Positions 46,598-56,768 are shown, counted from the stretch's first letter. The stretch: DNA of 64,000 nt from Chroococcidiopsis sp. TS-821 (GCF_002939305.1 NZ_MVDI01000004.1:62001-126000); one strand, 5' to 3'. Notes: generated from the sequence alone by a model not told the origin. A program made the numbers and translations.

Positions 46598-48148
46598 TTA
46601 TGCCAAGGCGTTGATTTTGGCGGTGACTAAACGCGCTGATTCTAAAGCTCCCGCCATCCATCCAGTAAGATAGCTGAGGTGTTCTCCGGCTAAGTAAATA
46701 TTGCCGTCTGGTTCATTGAGTCGGGGATAGTATTGTGCCCTAACGTCAGTGGTATAGCTTGCCCATCCACCTAAGCTATAGGGAATGTTCGACCAGAAAA
46801 GGGCAAGACCGTTTTCAAAGTGATTTTTATACTGGGGATGAATTTTACTGCCTTGTTCGAGGGCGAGTGCAACTCGTGCTGTGGGTGATAAGGCACCTAC
46901 AGTAGCAGCAACAGAACCAAAGTTGTAATACCCCAACATCACGCCTTTACGAGAAAGATAATCATTCGAGGGATACCAAATTTGATTAATATCTTGGTTA
47001 GTCCAACTGATTCCACCAAAGATATTTTCGTCTTCTTCCCAGAAACGGCGATTGAATTGCAAACCACACTTACCAGTCACGGCATAACTGACGCTGGCGA
47101 TCGCAGCTTTCATGTCTGGAGAAAAGTCGGAAGGAATATCCTTCAACACCGATAAAGGAATCGTACAGATACAATAATCTCCGCGTATGCGGCGCTGGCT
47201 TCCTGATTTATCGGTATAGACAATTCCCACGCCATCAGATAATTTGCGAATTTCTTTGACAACCGCCTCGTAATTGATTGAGTTACCGACACGGCGTTCA
47301 AAAGCTTTGGCAATTTGATCCATTCCACCCACAGGTTGGAACATCGTCATTTGTTGGTCGAAGCCCCATTCAAATACTTCGTTACCAGCAAAACCAAGTT
47401 GCAGTAGTGCACTTAAATCATAAGGATCGTCAACTTCGCCTGGTTGCAAGCCTGCACCTTGTGGTACTGCATACCCGCGACGGCTTGACCCTTTATAAAA
47501 TAAATCAGGATCGAGACCGCCATACGTCCGTAAAAACTCAATTAACCTTTCTTTATCCTCAGTTGTCAGAGATGCATTCAGCGCGTTCTGATTGAGACTT
47601 TTGGCAAGAAGTTCGGAGATATAGCCGCGCATATCGGTGACGGCTTCGCGCACGTGAACTTTTTTTTCTGACAAAGGACCTGCGTTTTCTTGGTAGATGT
47701 ATTGCTGGCGACTTAGGTTAACAATAACTTCTAACTCAACACCAAGTTCTTTGCAGTAGTCGATCGTCACGTGATGGTAGGGAATCCGCGCAGGACCTGG
47801 ATTGAAATACAAACCGCGATCGAACTGTATTGTTTGGGTTGTACCAGTGATTTCGGTGAGTTTGTCACCGCCACGCAACGTCCAACATCTACCACCCGCA
47901 CGCGATCGCGCTTCTAAAATGACACATTCATAACCTACTTTGCCCAACTCATAAGCCGCAGCCATTCCTGCTAAACCCGCACCGAGAATGATTACGCGCT
48001 TGCGATTTCCTCGGCGCTGTAGCTGAAATGGTTCTTTTAGCGTTGGTTGTGCTGTGGCTGGCTGTTCTAGCAAATCTAAAGCTTTCATCGCAGCATATGC
48101 TGAACCCGCAGACGCAGCAACGGCTGTTATGAAGTCTCTTCGCTTCAT
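46598..48148 (-). CDS. Exported flavin amine/L-amino-acid oxidase
   Basis: A 516-residue flavoprotein that should oxidise an amine or L-amino acid to the imine with release of H2O2. The start MKRRDFITAVAASAGSAYAA is a Tat-type signal (RRDF) suited to export of a folded FAD protein. FAD motifs: VIILGAGLAGMAAAYELG (Gly56-Gly61), EARSRAGGR and, at the C-terminus, YLAGEHLSYLTGWMAGALES. Cyanobacterial L-amino-acid oxidases of this family prefer basic amino acids, but substrate cannot be assigned here. It heads a three-gene run with exported RidA and the 212-residue protein. Confidence 0.88.
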   Translation of the reverse strand: MKRRDFITAVAASAGSAYAAMKALDLLEQPATAQPTLKEPFQLQRRGNRKRVIILGAGLAGMAAAYELGKVGYECVILEARSRAGGRCWTLRGGDKLTEITGTTQTIQFDRGLYFNPGPARIPYHHVTIDYCKELGVELEVIVNLSRQQYIYQENAGPLSEKKVHVREAVTDMRGYISELLAKSLNQNALNASLTTEDKERLIEFLRTYGGLDPDLFYKGSSRRGYAVPQGAGLQPGEVDDPYDLSALLQLGFAGNEVFEWGFDQQMTMFQPVGGMDQIAKAFERRVGNSINYEAVVKEIRKLSDGVGIVYTDKSGSQRRIRGDYCICTIPLSVLKDIPSDFSPDMKAAIASVSYAVTGKCGLQFNRRFWEEDENIFGGISWTNQDINQIWYPSNDYLSRKGVMLGYYNFGSVAATVGALSPTARVALALEQGSKIHPQYKNHFENGLALFWSNIPYSLGGWASYTTDVRAQYYPRLNEPDGNIYLAGEHLSYLTGWMAGALESARLVTAKINALA

Positions 48149-49153
48149 AGCTGCTCCTCACTATTTTCTTGCAGCGGATGCCTAGAGGCGTTCTCCGCTA
48201 GGAATCTTTGTTATGCAGCAAATATGCTGCGCTTGACTTGATATGACAAGACAATATATGTAGCACTTATAAAAAAGTGTCTTTTATTTAACAGTTTCTC
48301 GACAAAGATTGCTAATTCATAACAAAAAAATGTAACAGTTTCTTACTAAAAATATAGTTTTTCTACTTCACTTTCGAAACTTTAAAAATGTTATCTTTGT
48401 AACAGTTTATAAGGATAGAAAACTGATTTTATGAAATGTTTACTTTTTGTTTATTTAAAAAGAGTAGCTGCTCGAACGCATAGTTTTTACTAAAAATCTA
48501 CTATTATAAATATATTTTTATGTACTAGTAGAAATTAATTATTTTAAGTAAATAAAAATAAACTTTAGAAGATTTATGAGAACGAACCACAGAAGAGATA
48601 GTCGCATGTGGAGGTGTTTTCCATTGAGACAACTGGCGTGAAAGTGGCTTAACGCAGGGGAAAAGAAATGAAGAGAGATTGTTAGTTTAGAAGGTGTCTC
48701 CTGCATGAAAAGAATTGCGAATAAATTCGCCACTAAATAAACATAGACGCGCGGCGGCTTCGCGCAGGATAGTCCACCTTTGTAGACTTATACCGTTTCG
48801 CTTTAAAGTTTAGACAAGCAGAGGAGCAAAGGAAAAATTAATTGTATTTCTTATTCAGAGAAATGATATTACTGATAAAAATCTTGTTTGAGTGTCCGAA
48901 GGCACACTTTGCCTCAATAGCTCCGAAGAAAGTTGGAGGCATCTGTAATTCATGCTGTTGTATTCTAGTCTGCCGTAATCTAAATATAATGACTCAATTA
49001 ATAAGTGCTATCGGACGGGCGATACAACCACCACTAATCAAGCCTGTTAATACAGCAACAGCTACACTTACCCAAGAAGCCCACAGTAGTAATCAAATTA
49101 GGTTCATCGGTTATTGGTAACGGGTAATTGGTAACAATAATGTCAACCTTCGT
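48149..49153. other. Long AT-rich intergenic region upstream of the oxidase operon
   Basis: A 1005-base stretch with no convincing gene. Short frames in it have odd composition and no recognisable motif. It holds three copies of TAACAGTTT upstream of the oxidase, a GC-rich hairpin-like GCGCGGCGGCTTCGCGC near 48750, and a TTGGTAAC-type heptamer tract at about 49108-49140. Confidence 0.55.
48289..48410. promoter_or_regulatory. Three TAACAGTTT direct repeats upstream of the oxidase operon
   Basis: TAACAGTTTCT at 48289-48299, TAACAGTTTCT at 48333-48343 and TAACAGTTTAT at 48400-48410 lie 140-260 bases upstream of the oxidase start on the minus strand. Spaced identical boxes in a promoter region suggest regulator binding, but no regulator is known to me for this box. 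Confidence 0.4.
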
Positions 49154-49537
49154 TCATTCGTAGCTATCAGGAATTTGAATACTGCTGCGCGGGCGAAAAG
49201 AATCTTCGTCATTTGCGTTGTTTTCACGCTCTAGATTTGTATTCTCTGAGTAGAGGACAAAACCATTACCTGCATCGACAATAACTCTTGTATCGCCAAC
49301 AAGGACTTCATAGACTAAGCCACCGTTTCTATTTGCAAGTGTCACGCTGCTAGCTGTACCACCTATTGCTGATTCTGCAGTTCTTCTAGCTTGTGCTTCT
49401 GAGATTTTGGCAAGCGATCGCCATCTTCCAGCTTGAGCTAGTTGGATGTGACTTTGAGATAGTGCAACAGAAGTACCGACACCTAATCCACCTACACTCA
49501 AGGCGGTGAGTAAAGTTATCGCGAGTAAATTTCTCAT
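49154..49537 (-). CDS. Exported PepSY-domain-like protein
   Basis: The 127-residue protein has a signal peptide (MRNLLAITLLTALSVGGLGV, cleavage after VALSQS or AQA) and a small PepSY-like domain (about 40-95: ISEAQARRTAESAIGG, GGLVYEVLVGDTRVIVDAGNG) followed by an acidic tail. PepSY domains are thought to inhibit peptidases or bind envelope components. It stands alone. Confidence 0.75.
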   Translation of the reverse strand: MRNLLAITLLTALSVGGLGVGTSVALSQSHIQLAQAGRWRSLAKISEAQARRTAESAIGGTASSVTLANRNGGLVYEVLVGDTRVIVDAGNGFVLYSENTNLERENNANDEDSFRPRSSIQIPDSYE

Positions 49538-49803
49538 GGTCTAGGATGGTTGTTTAAATGAACTAGTCCCTAAACAATGAATCTGCTTCGATCGACTTCC
49601 AAATGACTTTTAGCTAACATAGCAGGCTTTGACGTATATCAGCAATTATGAGCAGTATCCTTTAAGACCTGGAAAATGTTTTGAGAACTGTTGCAGGAAC
49701 ACGCGTACGTAAAGGTGACGGTTATGCGACACTTGACACATTAATCGAGTCCACCTGTGTGGACTTAGTTTGTCAAGCTGCGAATTCATACGCAAAGCTT
49801 TCA

Positions 49804-50064
49804 TCAAGCGTGTAAATTTGCTTGTTCTTGCAACCAAGGATCGACAGGTTGTCCGTCTTTACGCCGCAATTCGATTTCAATCGCGATGACTTCTTGCGAA
49901 CCTGGGGGTGCAGGTTTTTGGTGGAAAATAATGTCGTAGTCAGAGGGATTTTGATTGCGTTCTTTCAACCAGTCTTGTACTTTTGTGGTAGCAAAAAATG
50001 ATTGCCCTTGCTCGAACATTCGGGTAATCTGCATTTGTAGCGAATATGGATTTAAGCGTCCCAT
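49804..50064 (-). CDS. Small conserved hypothetical protein
   Basis: The 86-residue soluble protein begins MGRLNPYSLQMQITRMFEQG and contains FHQKPAPPGSQEVIAIEIEL. Charge pattern and clean composition support a real gene. It lies 71 bases downstream of alaS on the same strand. No domain recognised; I recall similar small cyanobacterial hypotheticals. Confidence 0.65.
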   Translation of the reverse strand: MGRLNPYSLQMQITRMFEQGQSFFATTKVQDWLKERNQNPSDYDIIFHQKPAPPGSQEVIAIEIELRRKDGQPVDPWLQEQANLHA

Positions 50065-50135
50065 TTTTTCCTCTGTCTTTATAGTAAATGGTCATGGGTA
50101 ATGGGTAATACGAGCTATACCCACCCTCAAAACAT

Positions 50136-52775
50136 TTATTTACTCAAAACTAAACGCAGTTGTTCGCGGGCGCTTTCTAAAGCTTCGGGGAGTTTACTCG
50201 GATCGCGTCCTCCAGCTTGGGCGAGGTTTGGACGTCCACCACCGCCACCACCGCAGATTTTGGCGATTCCTCCAATGAATTTCCCTGCTTGCAAGCCTTT
50301 ATTGTTTACCTGCTTACTGAATGCAGCAACTAAACTGACTTTTCCGGCTTCGGGAATTGAACCTAAAACCACTGCACCGTTACTGAGTTTCTGTGACAGC
50401 CGTTCAGCAGCCGTTTTCAGCGCTTCAGGATCGACTCCTTCAAGTTGCGCAACTAAAATTTGATAGTCGCCTACCGTTTCAGCTGACGATAGCAATGTGT
50501 CGGATTTGGCGATCGCCAGTTCCGCTTTGAGGCTTTCGAGTTGTTTTTGCGCGTTCTTGAGTTCGTTTTGTAATGCAGTGATGCGATCGCTGAGTTCTTC
50601 GGGTTTGGCTTTAAAGCGATCGCTCAGTTCGCGGACGACTTTATCGCGGACATTCAAGTAATCCAATACAGCTGAACCTGCTACTGCTTCGATGCGGCGT
50701 ACTCCAGACGCAACGCCTGATTCTGAAATAATTTTAAATACGCCAATTTCGGCAGTGTTACTAACGTGCGTTCCACCACATAATTCCATCGACACGCCAG
50801 GAAAATCTAAAACGCGGACTTGTTCGCCGTATTTCTCCCCAAACATGGCGATCGCACCCTTGGCTTTGGCTTCAGCTAATGGCATAATTGCCACCTCAGC
50901 TGGTACTGCCCAAGCAATCCAATCATTTACTTGTTCTTCGACTTTTTGTACTTCTTCTGGTGTAAGCGCTCGCGGACAGTTAAAATCGAACCGCAGGCGA
51001 TCGAACGCTACCAACGAACCAGCTTGCGAAATCGAGTCATCAACGATTTTCTTTAATGCGGCTTGCAACAAATGCGTTGCGGTATGATGTGCTTGCACGC
51101 GACGGCGACACGCACTATCGATTTGCGCGTTTATTTTATCGCCGACACGCAGTTTCCCTCGCACAACGCGCCCGATGTGAAGATAAAAGTCAGACTCGCG
51201 CTGTACATCTGCAACTTCTACTAAGGTATCGTCGCTACTAATATAACCGCGATCGCCGATTTGTCCTCCTGATTCTGCATAAAATGGCGTTGTATCTAGA
51301 ACCACTTGAACATCACTGCCAGCTTCTGCGGATTCTACCGGTTCCCCGTTAATTAAAATCGCTTCGACAACTGCTGAACTAGAAAATTGTGTATAACCGA
51401 CAAACTCAGTCACTTTAATTTCTTCTGCAAGTTTGTCGAGCGAACCTTGAACGGTTAAATCAATCGTTTCGTGCGCTTCTTGCGATCGCGTTTGTTGTTC
51501 GCTCATTGCGGCTGTGTAACCAGCTTCATCGACGGTGAGATTGTGTTCTGCGGCAATTTCTTGCGTGAGTTCGAGCGGAAAGCCATAAGTATCGTATAAA
51601 GTAAATGCATCGCGCCCGTCAATTTGCGTTTTTCCTTGCTGCTTGACTTTTTCGATGATTTCTGATAGCAAATCTTCACCGCGTGCCAGTGTCTTCAAAA
51701 ACCGCGATTCTTCACGTTGCAATTCGGCTTTGATTGCATCTTCTTGCTGACGAACTTCCGGATAAGCGGATTCGGCAAGCGCGATCGCTGTTTCTGCAAC
51801 TTGCGTTATAAATTCGCCTTCGATACCAATTAATCTTCCGTGACGCACAATCCGGCGAATCAAGCGCCGCAGAACGTAACCGCGTCCGACATTAGAAGCA
51901 TGAATCTCATCGGCAATCATATGCACAACTGCCCGCACGTGATCGCCAATCACCTTAAGCGATACTTGAGTTGCTTCATCGCTTTGAGCATAATTAATTC
52001 CGGCAATTTCTGCGGCGGTTTTGATGATGGGAAAAATTAAATCGGTTTCGTAGTTGTTTGGAACGGCTTGCAAAATCTGCGCCATGCGCTCCAAACCCAT
52101 TCCGGTGTCAATATTTTTGCTTTGTAGCGGTGTCAAATGACCTTCGGCATCGCGGTTATATTGCATGAACACCAAGTTATAAAACTCGATAAACCGCGTG
52201 TCATCTTCTAAATCAATATCATCTCCGCGTTCTGGGTGAAAATCGTAGTATATTTCCGAACACGGACCGCACGGTCCTGTAGGACCTGATGCCCAGAAGT
52301 TATCCTCTTCACCCATGCGTTTGATACGAGTCTCCGGAACGCCAATTTTGTCGCGCCAAATTGCATAAGCTTCGTCGTCTTCTTCAAACACGCTAACGAC
52401 GAGACGTTCAGCAGGTAAGCCAAATACTTCGGTAGAAATTTCCCAACCCCAGGCGATCGCTTGTTCTTTAAAGTAGTCGCCAAAGCTAAAATTCCCTAGC
52501 ATCTCAAAGAAAGTATGATGCCGTTTGGTGCGTCCGACATTTTCGATATCATTAGTGCGGATGCACTTTTGCGACGTTGTAGCGCGTTTAAATTCGGGCA
52601 ATCGCTGTCCGAGGAAAATCGGTTTAAATGGTAGCATTCCCGCGATCGTCAGCAGCACGGTGGGGTCTTCAGGTACTAAGGAAGCACTAGGCAAAACAGT
52701 GTGTCCTCGTTGTGCGTAAAAATCAAGGAATTTTTGCCGAATTTCGTTACCGCTGAGATACTGGGGAGAAAACAT
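50136..52775 (-). CDS. alaS: Alanyl-tRNA synthetase
   Basis: AlaS charges tRNA-Ala and edits mischarged Ser and Gly. The 879-residue protein has the aminoacylation core ([49 protein letters not shown]), the editing domain with zinc-type HTATHLLQ and CGGTH, a coiled coil (about 710-760) and the C-terminal C-Ala domain with a Gly-rich patch ([20 protein letters not shown]). Length and order are standard. Alone on the minus strand apart from the small downstream gene. Confidence 0.97.
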   Translation of the reverse strand: MFSPQYLSGNEIRQKFLDFYAQRGHTVLPSASLVPEDPTVLLTIAGMLPFKPIFLGQRLPEFKRATTSQKCIRTNDIENVGRTKRHHTFFEMLGNFSFGDYFKEQAIAWGWEISTEVFGLPAERLVVSVFEEDDEAYAIWRDKIGVPETRIKRMGEEDNFWASGPTGPCGPCSEIYYDFHPERGDDIDLEDDTRFIEFYNLVFMQYNRDAEGHLTPLQSKNIDTGMGLERMAQILQAVPNNYETDLIFPIIKTAAEIAGINYAQSDEATQVSLKVIGDHVRAVVHMIADEIHASNVGRGYVLRRLIRRIVRHGRLIGIEGEFITQVAETAIALAESAYPEVRQQEDAIKAELQREESRFLKTLARGEDLLSEIIEKVKQQGKTQIDGRDAFTLYDTYGFPLELTQEIAAEHNLTVDEAGYTAAMSEQQTRSQEAHETIDLTVQGSLDKLAEEIKVTEFVGYTQFSSSAVVEAILINGEPVESAEAGSDVQVVLDTTPFYAESGGQIGDRGYISSDDTLVEVADVQRESDFYLHIGRVVRGKLRVGDKINAQIDSACRRRVQAHHTATHLLQAALKKIVDDSISQAGSLVAFDRLRFDFNCPRALTPEEVQKVEEQVNDWIAWAVPAEVAIMPLAEAKAKGAIAMFGEKYGEQVRVLDFPGVSMELCGGTHVSNTAEIGVFKIISESGVASGVRRIEAVAGSAVLDYLNVRDKVVRELSDRFKAKPEELSDRITALQNELKNAQKQLESLKAELAIAKSDTLLSSAETVGDYQILVAQLEGVDPEALKTAAERLSQKLSNGAVVLGSIPEAGKVSLVAAFSKQVNNKGLQAGKFIGGIAKICGGGGGGRPNLAQAGGRDPSKLPEALESAREQLRLVLSK

Positions 52776-52905
52776 GGTTTAACTAGGGGCTAAAGACTAA
52801 AAGCTGAGGTTGATTTAACTTAATTTTTATATATTTTTGCATTTTGGTTGTTGTTGTAGCCACTCATGCCGATGAATAGCGATTAACAATTCAGTTGACG
52901 ATCTA

Positions 52906-52934
52906 ACTCTGACCCTCGATCTCCGAGCTCTGCT
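52906..52934. repeat. Degenerate heptamer tract
   Basis: TCTGACCCTCGATCTCCGAGC in the gap between alaS and the HMA gene follows the same short tandem repeat pattern as at 9855 and 33594. Confidence 0.4.
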
Positions 52935-53032
52935 ATATTGCAAATAATCTAGCTAAGGGTTCATGAACTAAGCGTGTTAAAAACAATAGAATTAAATTCA
53001 GAAACTCTAAATTTGGGTAAATTCGTTCACTT

Positions 53033-53242
53033 ATGGCTTTGAAACTCAACGTTCCAAGTATTGTCTGTGATGGTTGTGCGCAAACGATTACCGAATCAAT
53101 CAAGACAATGGAACCCGATGCACAAATCAATGTCGACGTGCAAGCAAAAACTGTGACAGTAGAATCTAAAGCTTCCGAAGAAACGATCAAACAAGCGATC
53201 GTTGCTGTGGGTCACACTGTTGAAGGTTATCAAGCAGGTTAA
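53033..53242 (+). CDS. Heavy-metal-associated domain protein, metallochaperone-like
   Basis: A 69-residue single HMA domain with ferredoxin-like fold and metal site CDGC (Cys12, Cys15) in VPSIVCDGCAQTITESI. Proteins of this size shuttle Cu(I) or similar ions to P-type ATPases. The usual Met before the site (MxCxxC) is replaced by Ile-Val, which may alter metal preference. Convergent with infC and not next to a transporter gene. Confidence 0.88.
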   Translation: MALKLNVPSIVCDGCAQTITESIKTMEPDAQINVDVQAKTVTVESKASEETIKQAIVAVGHTVEGYQAG

Positions 53243-53302
53243 GATGATTGATGGGTAACTGCAGCTGGCGCACAACTGATTCCCATCTTTACATACAAAG
53301 AA

Positions 53303-53340
53303 GCAAAAAGTGATGAGTGGCTTGATCTTCACTCATCACC
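53303..53340 (-). terminator. Rho-independent terminator of infC
   Basis: GTGATGAGTG (53310-53319) pairs with CACTCATCAC (53330-53339). Read on the minus strand it is followed by TTTTTGCTTC, so it terminates infC; the plus side lacks a T-run. Confidence 0.8.
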
Positions 53341-53375
53341 TCTTAAGTATCTATCAAAATTAAGCTTAATCTTTA

Positions 53376-53903
53376 CTACTTCTTCGGTGCTATCAGCATC
53401 ATCATATTTTTGCCTTCTTTTTTCGGCGCTTGCTGAACCTCTCCCACTTGCTCTAAGTCTGTAGCCATTCGTTTGAGGAGTGTTTCAGCTAGGTCACTGT
53501 GTTGAATTTCGCGACCTCGAAACATCACGGTTGCTTTTACCTTATCCCCCTCTTTGAGGAACCGTTGCGCTTGGTTAACACGAACTTGGTAGTCGTGCTC
53601 TTCAATTTTGTAGCGCATTTTCACTTCTTTGACGTCAGCCGTGTGCTGCTTCTTACGAGCTTCTCGCGCTTTTTTCTCTTGTTCGAATTTGTACTTGCCG
53701 TAGTCCATGATCCGGCAAACAGGAGGATCGGCTTTGTCACTGAGAAGAACGAGATCGAGTTCTTTTTCTTCGGCTATCTGCAAAGCTTCGCGTGGCGAAA
53801 GCAGCCCAAGTTGTGCGCCATCGGTGTCAATGACCCGAATTTTAGGAAAGCGAATTTGTTCGTTAGTTAAGGTAAGATCGCGATTTTTTCTTTTGTCAAT
53901 CAC
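53376..53903 (-). CDS. infC: Translation initiation factor IF-3
   Basis: IF-3 binds the 30S subunit and proofreads start codons. The 175-residue product has both halves of the factor ([40 protein letters not shown], then the C-terminal domain with [19 protein letters not shown] and [18 protein letters not shown]). The frame begins at a GTG (53903); directly upstream are CCT, ACG, TTA and then an in-frame stop. Cyanobacterial IF-3 as I remember it starts MPVIEKKR, which aligns to ACG-CCT-GTG-ATT, so the true start could be the ACG at 53909. A terminator follows. Confidence 0.95.
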   Translation of the reverse strand: MIDKRKNRDLTLTNEQIRFPKIRVIDTDGAQLGLLSPREALQIAEEKELDLVLLSDKADPPVCRIMDYGKYKFEQEKKAREARKKQHTADVKEVKMRYKIEEHDYQVRVNQAQRFLKEGDKVKATVMFRGREIQHSDLAETLLKRMATDLEQVGEVQQAPKKEGKNMMMLIAPKK

Positions 53904-54244
53904 AGGCGTTAATTATCAAGAGCAACTGTTTGGGAAAATCAGCCTTTACTTCTCGCTTAAATGATTTAGAGAATCATGCAGTGAGCATACTTTTGTTAAA
54001 GTCTACCTAAACCTTGCAAAAAAGTAGTACTGAGTGTCATTAATCTTTAGCAAACAGAAGACTATGCTTGTACACAAACATCACTTTAGCAAATTTTTGC
54101 GTAGAATAGGGGTAGGGTAAATCCTACTTTTTTGGACGGGCAGTGACATTATTTAAAATAAACGCAATATTTGCTAGCGTTTTACAATATTTTAAATAAA
54201 ATATTAAGAGAGATATTGTAAACTTATTTTAATTAAGGCTAAGT
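53904..54244. other. Divergent region between infC and the hydrolase gene
   Basis: About 340 bases between divergent genes, strongly AT-rich just ahead of the GTG start at 54245. By position it has both promoters; no gene or clear structured element is seen. Confidence 0.45.
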
Positions 54245-55192
54245 GTGATCGAATCTGAGCGCTGGCAGCAGAGAATTGGTAGTCAAAGAGATTGGGTATG
54301 GCGGGGGTGGCAAACGCGATATACTTATATCCGTGCAAAAAAAACACTGCCTGAAACAAAACCACTCGTTTTACTGCATGGCTTTGGTACTTCGATTGGG
54401 CATTGGAGACAAAATTTAGATGTATTGAGTGAGTCGCATGCAGTTTATGCGCTCGATATGCTTGGCTTTGGTGCTTCTGAGAAAGCTGCAGTGAATTATG
54501 GCGTGGCGCTTTGGGTTGAGCAGGTTTACGAATTTTGGCAGACGTTTATTCGTCATCCGGTCATTCTAGTAGGAAATTCGATTGGTTCCCTAGTATCGCT
54601 TGCAGCAGCGGCAAAGTATCCAGAGATGGTGCAAGGAGTCGTGATGTTGAGTTTACCAGATCCCTCATTAGAAGAAGAAATGATTCCTGCTGCTGTCCGC
54701 CCTGTGGTTCAAACAATCAAATCATTAGTCGCTTCTCCACCAGTGCTGAAAACAGTATTTCGCTTAGTGAACCGCCCGTCGGTTGTGCGCAAGTGGGCGT
54801 CGATTGCTTATGCTAACCCCGCAGCAGTGACGGATGAGTTGGTAGACATTTTATTAGGTCCAGCCCAAGACCGAGGTTCTGCTCAAGCATTTTATGCAAC
54901 TATCAAAGCGATATCTAGCGCTAATGGCATTAGCGTGAAAAACTTACTACCCGCTGTAAACGTTCCCATGTTATTAATTTGGGGACAGCAAGACCGTATG
55001 GTTCCCCCAAAATTAGCACAAAAATTTTTAACGTATAATCCTAACATGCAGCTACTACAGTTAGAAAATGCAGGACACTGCCCTCACGATGAATGTCCTG
55101 ACGAAGTCAACCAAGCCATCTTGAATTGGATAAATAGTTTTTTGGGAAAACCAAAAGACTCAGTGAGTCCCTTGGCGGCGATCGCACCTTAG
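54245..55192 (+). CDS. Alpha/beta-fold hydrolase
   Basis: A 315-residue alpha/beta hydrolase with the oxyanion-region motif VLLHGFGTSIGHWRQN, nucleophile elbow VGNSIGSLVSL, acid in IWGQQDRMVP and histidine in LENAGHCPHDECP. The triad is complete. It starts with GTG at 54245. The type is common in cyanobacteria and plants (pheophytinase-like and epoxide hydrolase-like relatives); the substrate is unknown. A terminator follows directly. Confidence 0.88.
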   Translation: MIESERWQQRIGSQRDWVWRGWQTRYTYIRAKKTLPETKPLVLLHGFGTSIGHWRQNLDVLSESHAVYALDMLGFGASEKAAVNYGVALWVEQVYEFWQTFIRHPVILVGNSIGSLVSLAAAAKYPEMVQGVVMLSLPDPSLEEEMIPAAVRPVVQTIKSLVASPPVLKTVFRLVNRPSVVRKWASIAYANPAAVTDELVDILLGPAQDRGSAQAFYATIKAISSANGISVKNLLPAVNVPMLLIWGQQDRMVPPKLAQKFLTYNPNMQLLQLENAGHCPHDECPDEVNQAILNWINSFLGKPKDSVSPLAAIAP

Positions 55193-55220
55193 TGAGAGAA
55201 ATACAAACAGTACAAATTAA

Positions 55221-55252
55221 CTCTCTACCATGATGTGTAGAGAGCTATTTTG
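55221..55252 (+). terminator. Rho-independent terminator after the hydrolase
   Basis: CTCTCTAC (55221-55228) pairs with GTAGAGAG (55237-55244) around an 8-base loop, followed by CTATTTTG. It starts 28 bases after the stop codon. Confidence 0.8.
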
Positions 55253-55272
55253 TATTTACCTATGAAAAAACT

Positions 55273-55620
55273 TTAACCAATTGTAACTTGATTGGTTTCT
55301 ACAGATGTTGCGCCATGAACCCCGCGAGCAATAGACACCATTTTATTAAGAATTTGTTGATTTGGAACTCTACCTTTTAGAACAACTGTGCTACCTGTTT
55401 GTGCAACGTATAAAGTATCAATATCATCAAGCGTTGGATCTTGATCGAATGCTAAAGCAACTCGCTTTGCTAATCCACTTTGATCGTACTCGCCATTTAA
55501 TCCCAAGCGTTCAGGCGGAATTTGCTGTGTCGAACCTCTCGTTTGAGCTTGTGGTTGTGTACTGAAGGACGGTGCATTTTTGGGTCTATCAAGTCCAAAA
55601 AGTCTTTTTAACCAACTCAT
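55273..55620 (-). CDS. BON-domain protein
   Basis: From the ATG at 55620 (MSWLKRLFGLDRP) the product is 115 residues: a basic, amphipathic N-terminus, a Gln/Pro linker and one BON domain (about 48-115) with the hallmark VVLKGRVPNQQILNKMVSIA and GATSVETNQVTIG. BON domains bind membranes or envelope structures. A longer frame starting at 55683 is less likely because of its composition. Convergent with the hydrolase at 54245. Confidence 0.8.
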   Translation of the reverse strand: MSWLKRLFGLDRPKNAPSFSTQPQAQTRGSTQQIPPERLGLNGEYDQSGLAKRVALAFDQDPTLDDIDTLYVAQTGSTVVLKGRVPNQQILNKMVSIARGVHGATSVETNQVTIG

Positions 55621-55854
55621 AAGTTTTGTCTGACTAACTATTCTACAGAATTCGATTAAACCAATTTTATGACTAGGCGTCATCTACCTGCGAAAAGATC
55701 TTATAGTAAGTATTGAGTTGTCCAGCGGATATATGTTTGTAAACAAACAAAGTCAAAATATTGCTGAAAAAATTATAAATTTTAGGTGTCAGAACAGTCA
55801 TGCAATTTGGTAAGATGACCAAAGTTTTAATTTAATTGCAGTTACACTTAGGTT

Positions 55855-56589
55855 GTGAAATTATTCATTTACCACACTCCAGAACTAACCCCAGAAGATA
55901 AAGTACCCGACTGCGCGATCGCGGTCGATGTGCTACGCGCTACAACGACAATTGCTACGGTGTTAGCGGCTGGAGCCGAAGCAGTGCAAGTGTTCAGCGA
56001 TTTAGATCAGTTGATTCAGGTAAGTGAAGCTTGGTCAACAGAAAAACGACTGCGGGCGGGAGAACGTGGTGGAGCTAAAGTTGTGGGTTTTGATATGGGA
56101 AACTCACCGCTTGATTGTACGCCAGAGCGCGTTCAAGGACGAAGACTATTTATCAGTACAACGAATGGCACGCGCGCGCTACAGCGCGTCCAAAACGCAG
56201 CAATTGTTACAGCAGGGGCGTTCGTCAACCGCGCGTCAGTTGTTAAGTATGTGATCGCGCAGCAACCAGAAACAGTATGGATTGTAGGATCGGGTTGGGA
56301 AGGAAGCTTTTCGCTCGAAGATACCGCGTGTGCGGGCGCGATCGCGCATAGTATTTGGCAACAAACAAATTTACCTTTAGAAGAATTAGCCGGTAACGAT
56401 GAAGTGATGGGAGCGATCGCACTTTACGCCGAGTGGCAAAATAATCTCTTAGAGTTATTCCACCACGCCAGTCACGGCAAGCGATTATTACGTCTTGACT
56501 GTCACGAAGATCTCAAATACTGCGCTCAAATGGATATCGTTGATGTATTGCCTTTACAAACCGAACCTGGAGTCTTAAAAAAAGTGTAA
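55855..56589 (+). CDS. comB: 2-phosphosulfolactate phosphatase family protein
   Basis: ComB removes the phosphate from 2-phosphosulfolactate in coenzyme M synthesis in archaea, but homologues are widespread in cyanobacteria, where no CoM pathway is known to me. The 244-residue protein has the family blocks [49 protein letters not shown] and [12 protein letters not shown]. The start is GTG at 55855. It stands alone. The function in this organism is probably on another phospho-acid. Confidence 0.85.
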   Translation: MKLFIYHTPELTPEDKVPDCAIAVDVLRATTTIATVLAAGAEAVQVFSDLDQLIQVSEAWSTEKRLRAGERGGAKVVGFDMGNSPLDCTPERVQGRRLFISTTNGTRALQRVQNAAIVTAGAFVNRASVVKYVIAQQPETVWIVGSGWEGSFSLEDTACAGAIAHSIWQQTNLPLEELAGNDEVMGAIALYAEWQNNLLELFHHASHGKRLLRLDCHEDLKYCAQMDIVDVLPLQTEPGVLKKV

Positions 56590-56768
56590 TGCGCGATCGC
56601 GTTACAATACTAGTCTTTCCCAAAATTTATTTTTACTAATTTGTGTCGCAAGACTGAGGTGCACAAAATATTGGGTGAATAATGTTGTGGCTAAATTAGA
56701 GACACACGCAAGCTGAGGTATCTCACTCATCATCAAAAACTTGCTCGTACTCGCGCGCCCTGCCAATA

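Noticed and set aside
49000-49100. A minus-strand hydrophobic frame (WASWVSVAVAVLTGLISGG) resembling a small photosystem subunit
   Set aside because: It has no canonical start codon between the preceding stop and the hydrophobic stretch, and does not match a small PSI, PSII or cytochrome b6f subunit I know.
48842-49120. A 92-codon plus-strand frame in the long intergenic region
   Set aside because: No Shine-Dalgarno, odd cysteine-rich composition and no family resemblance.
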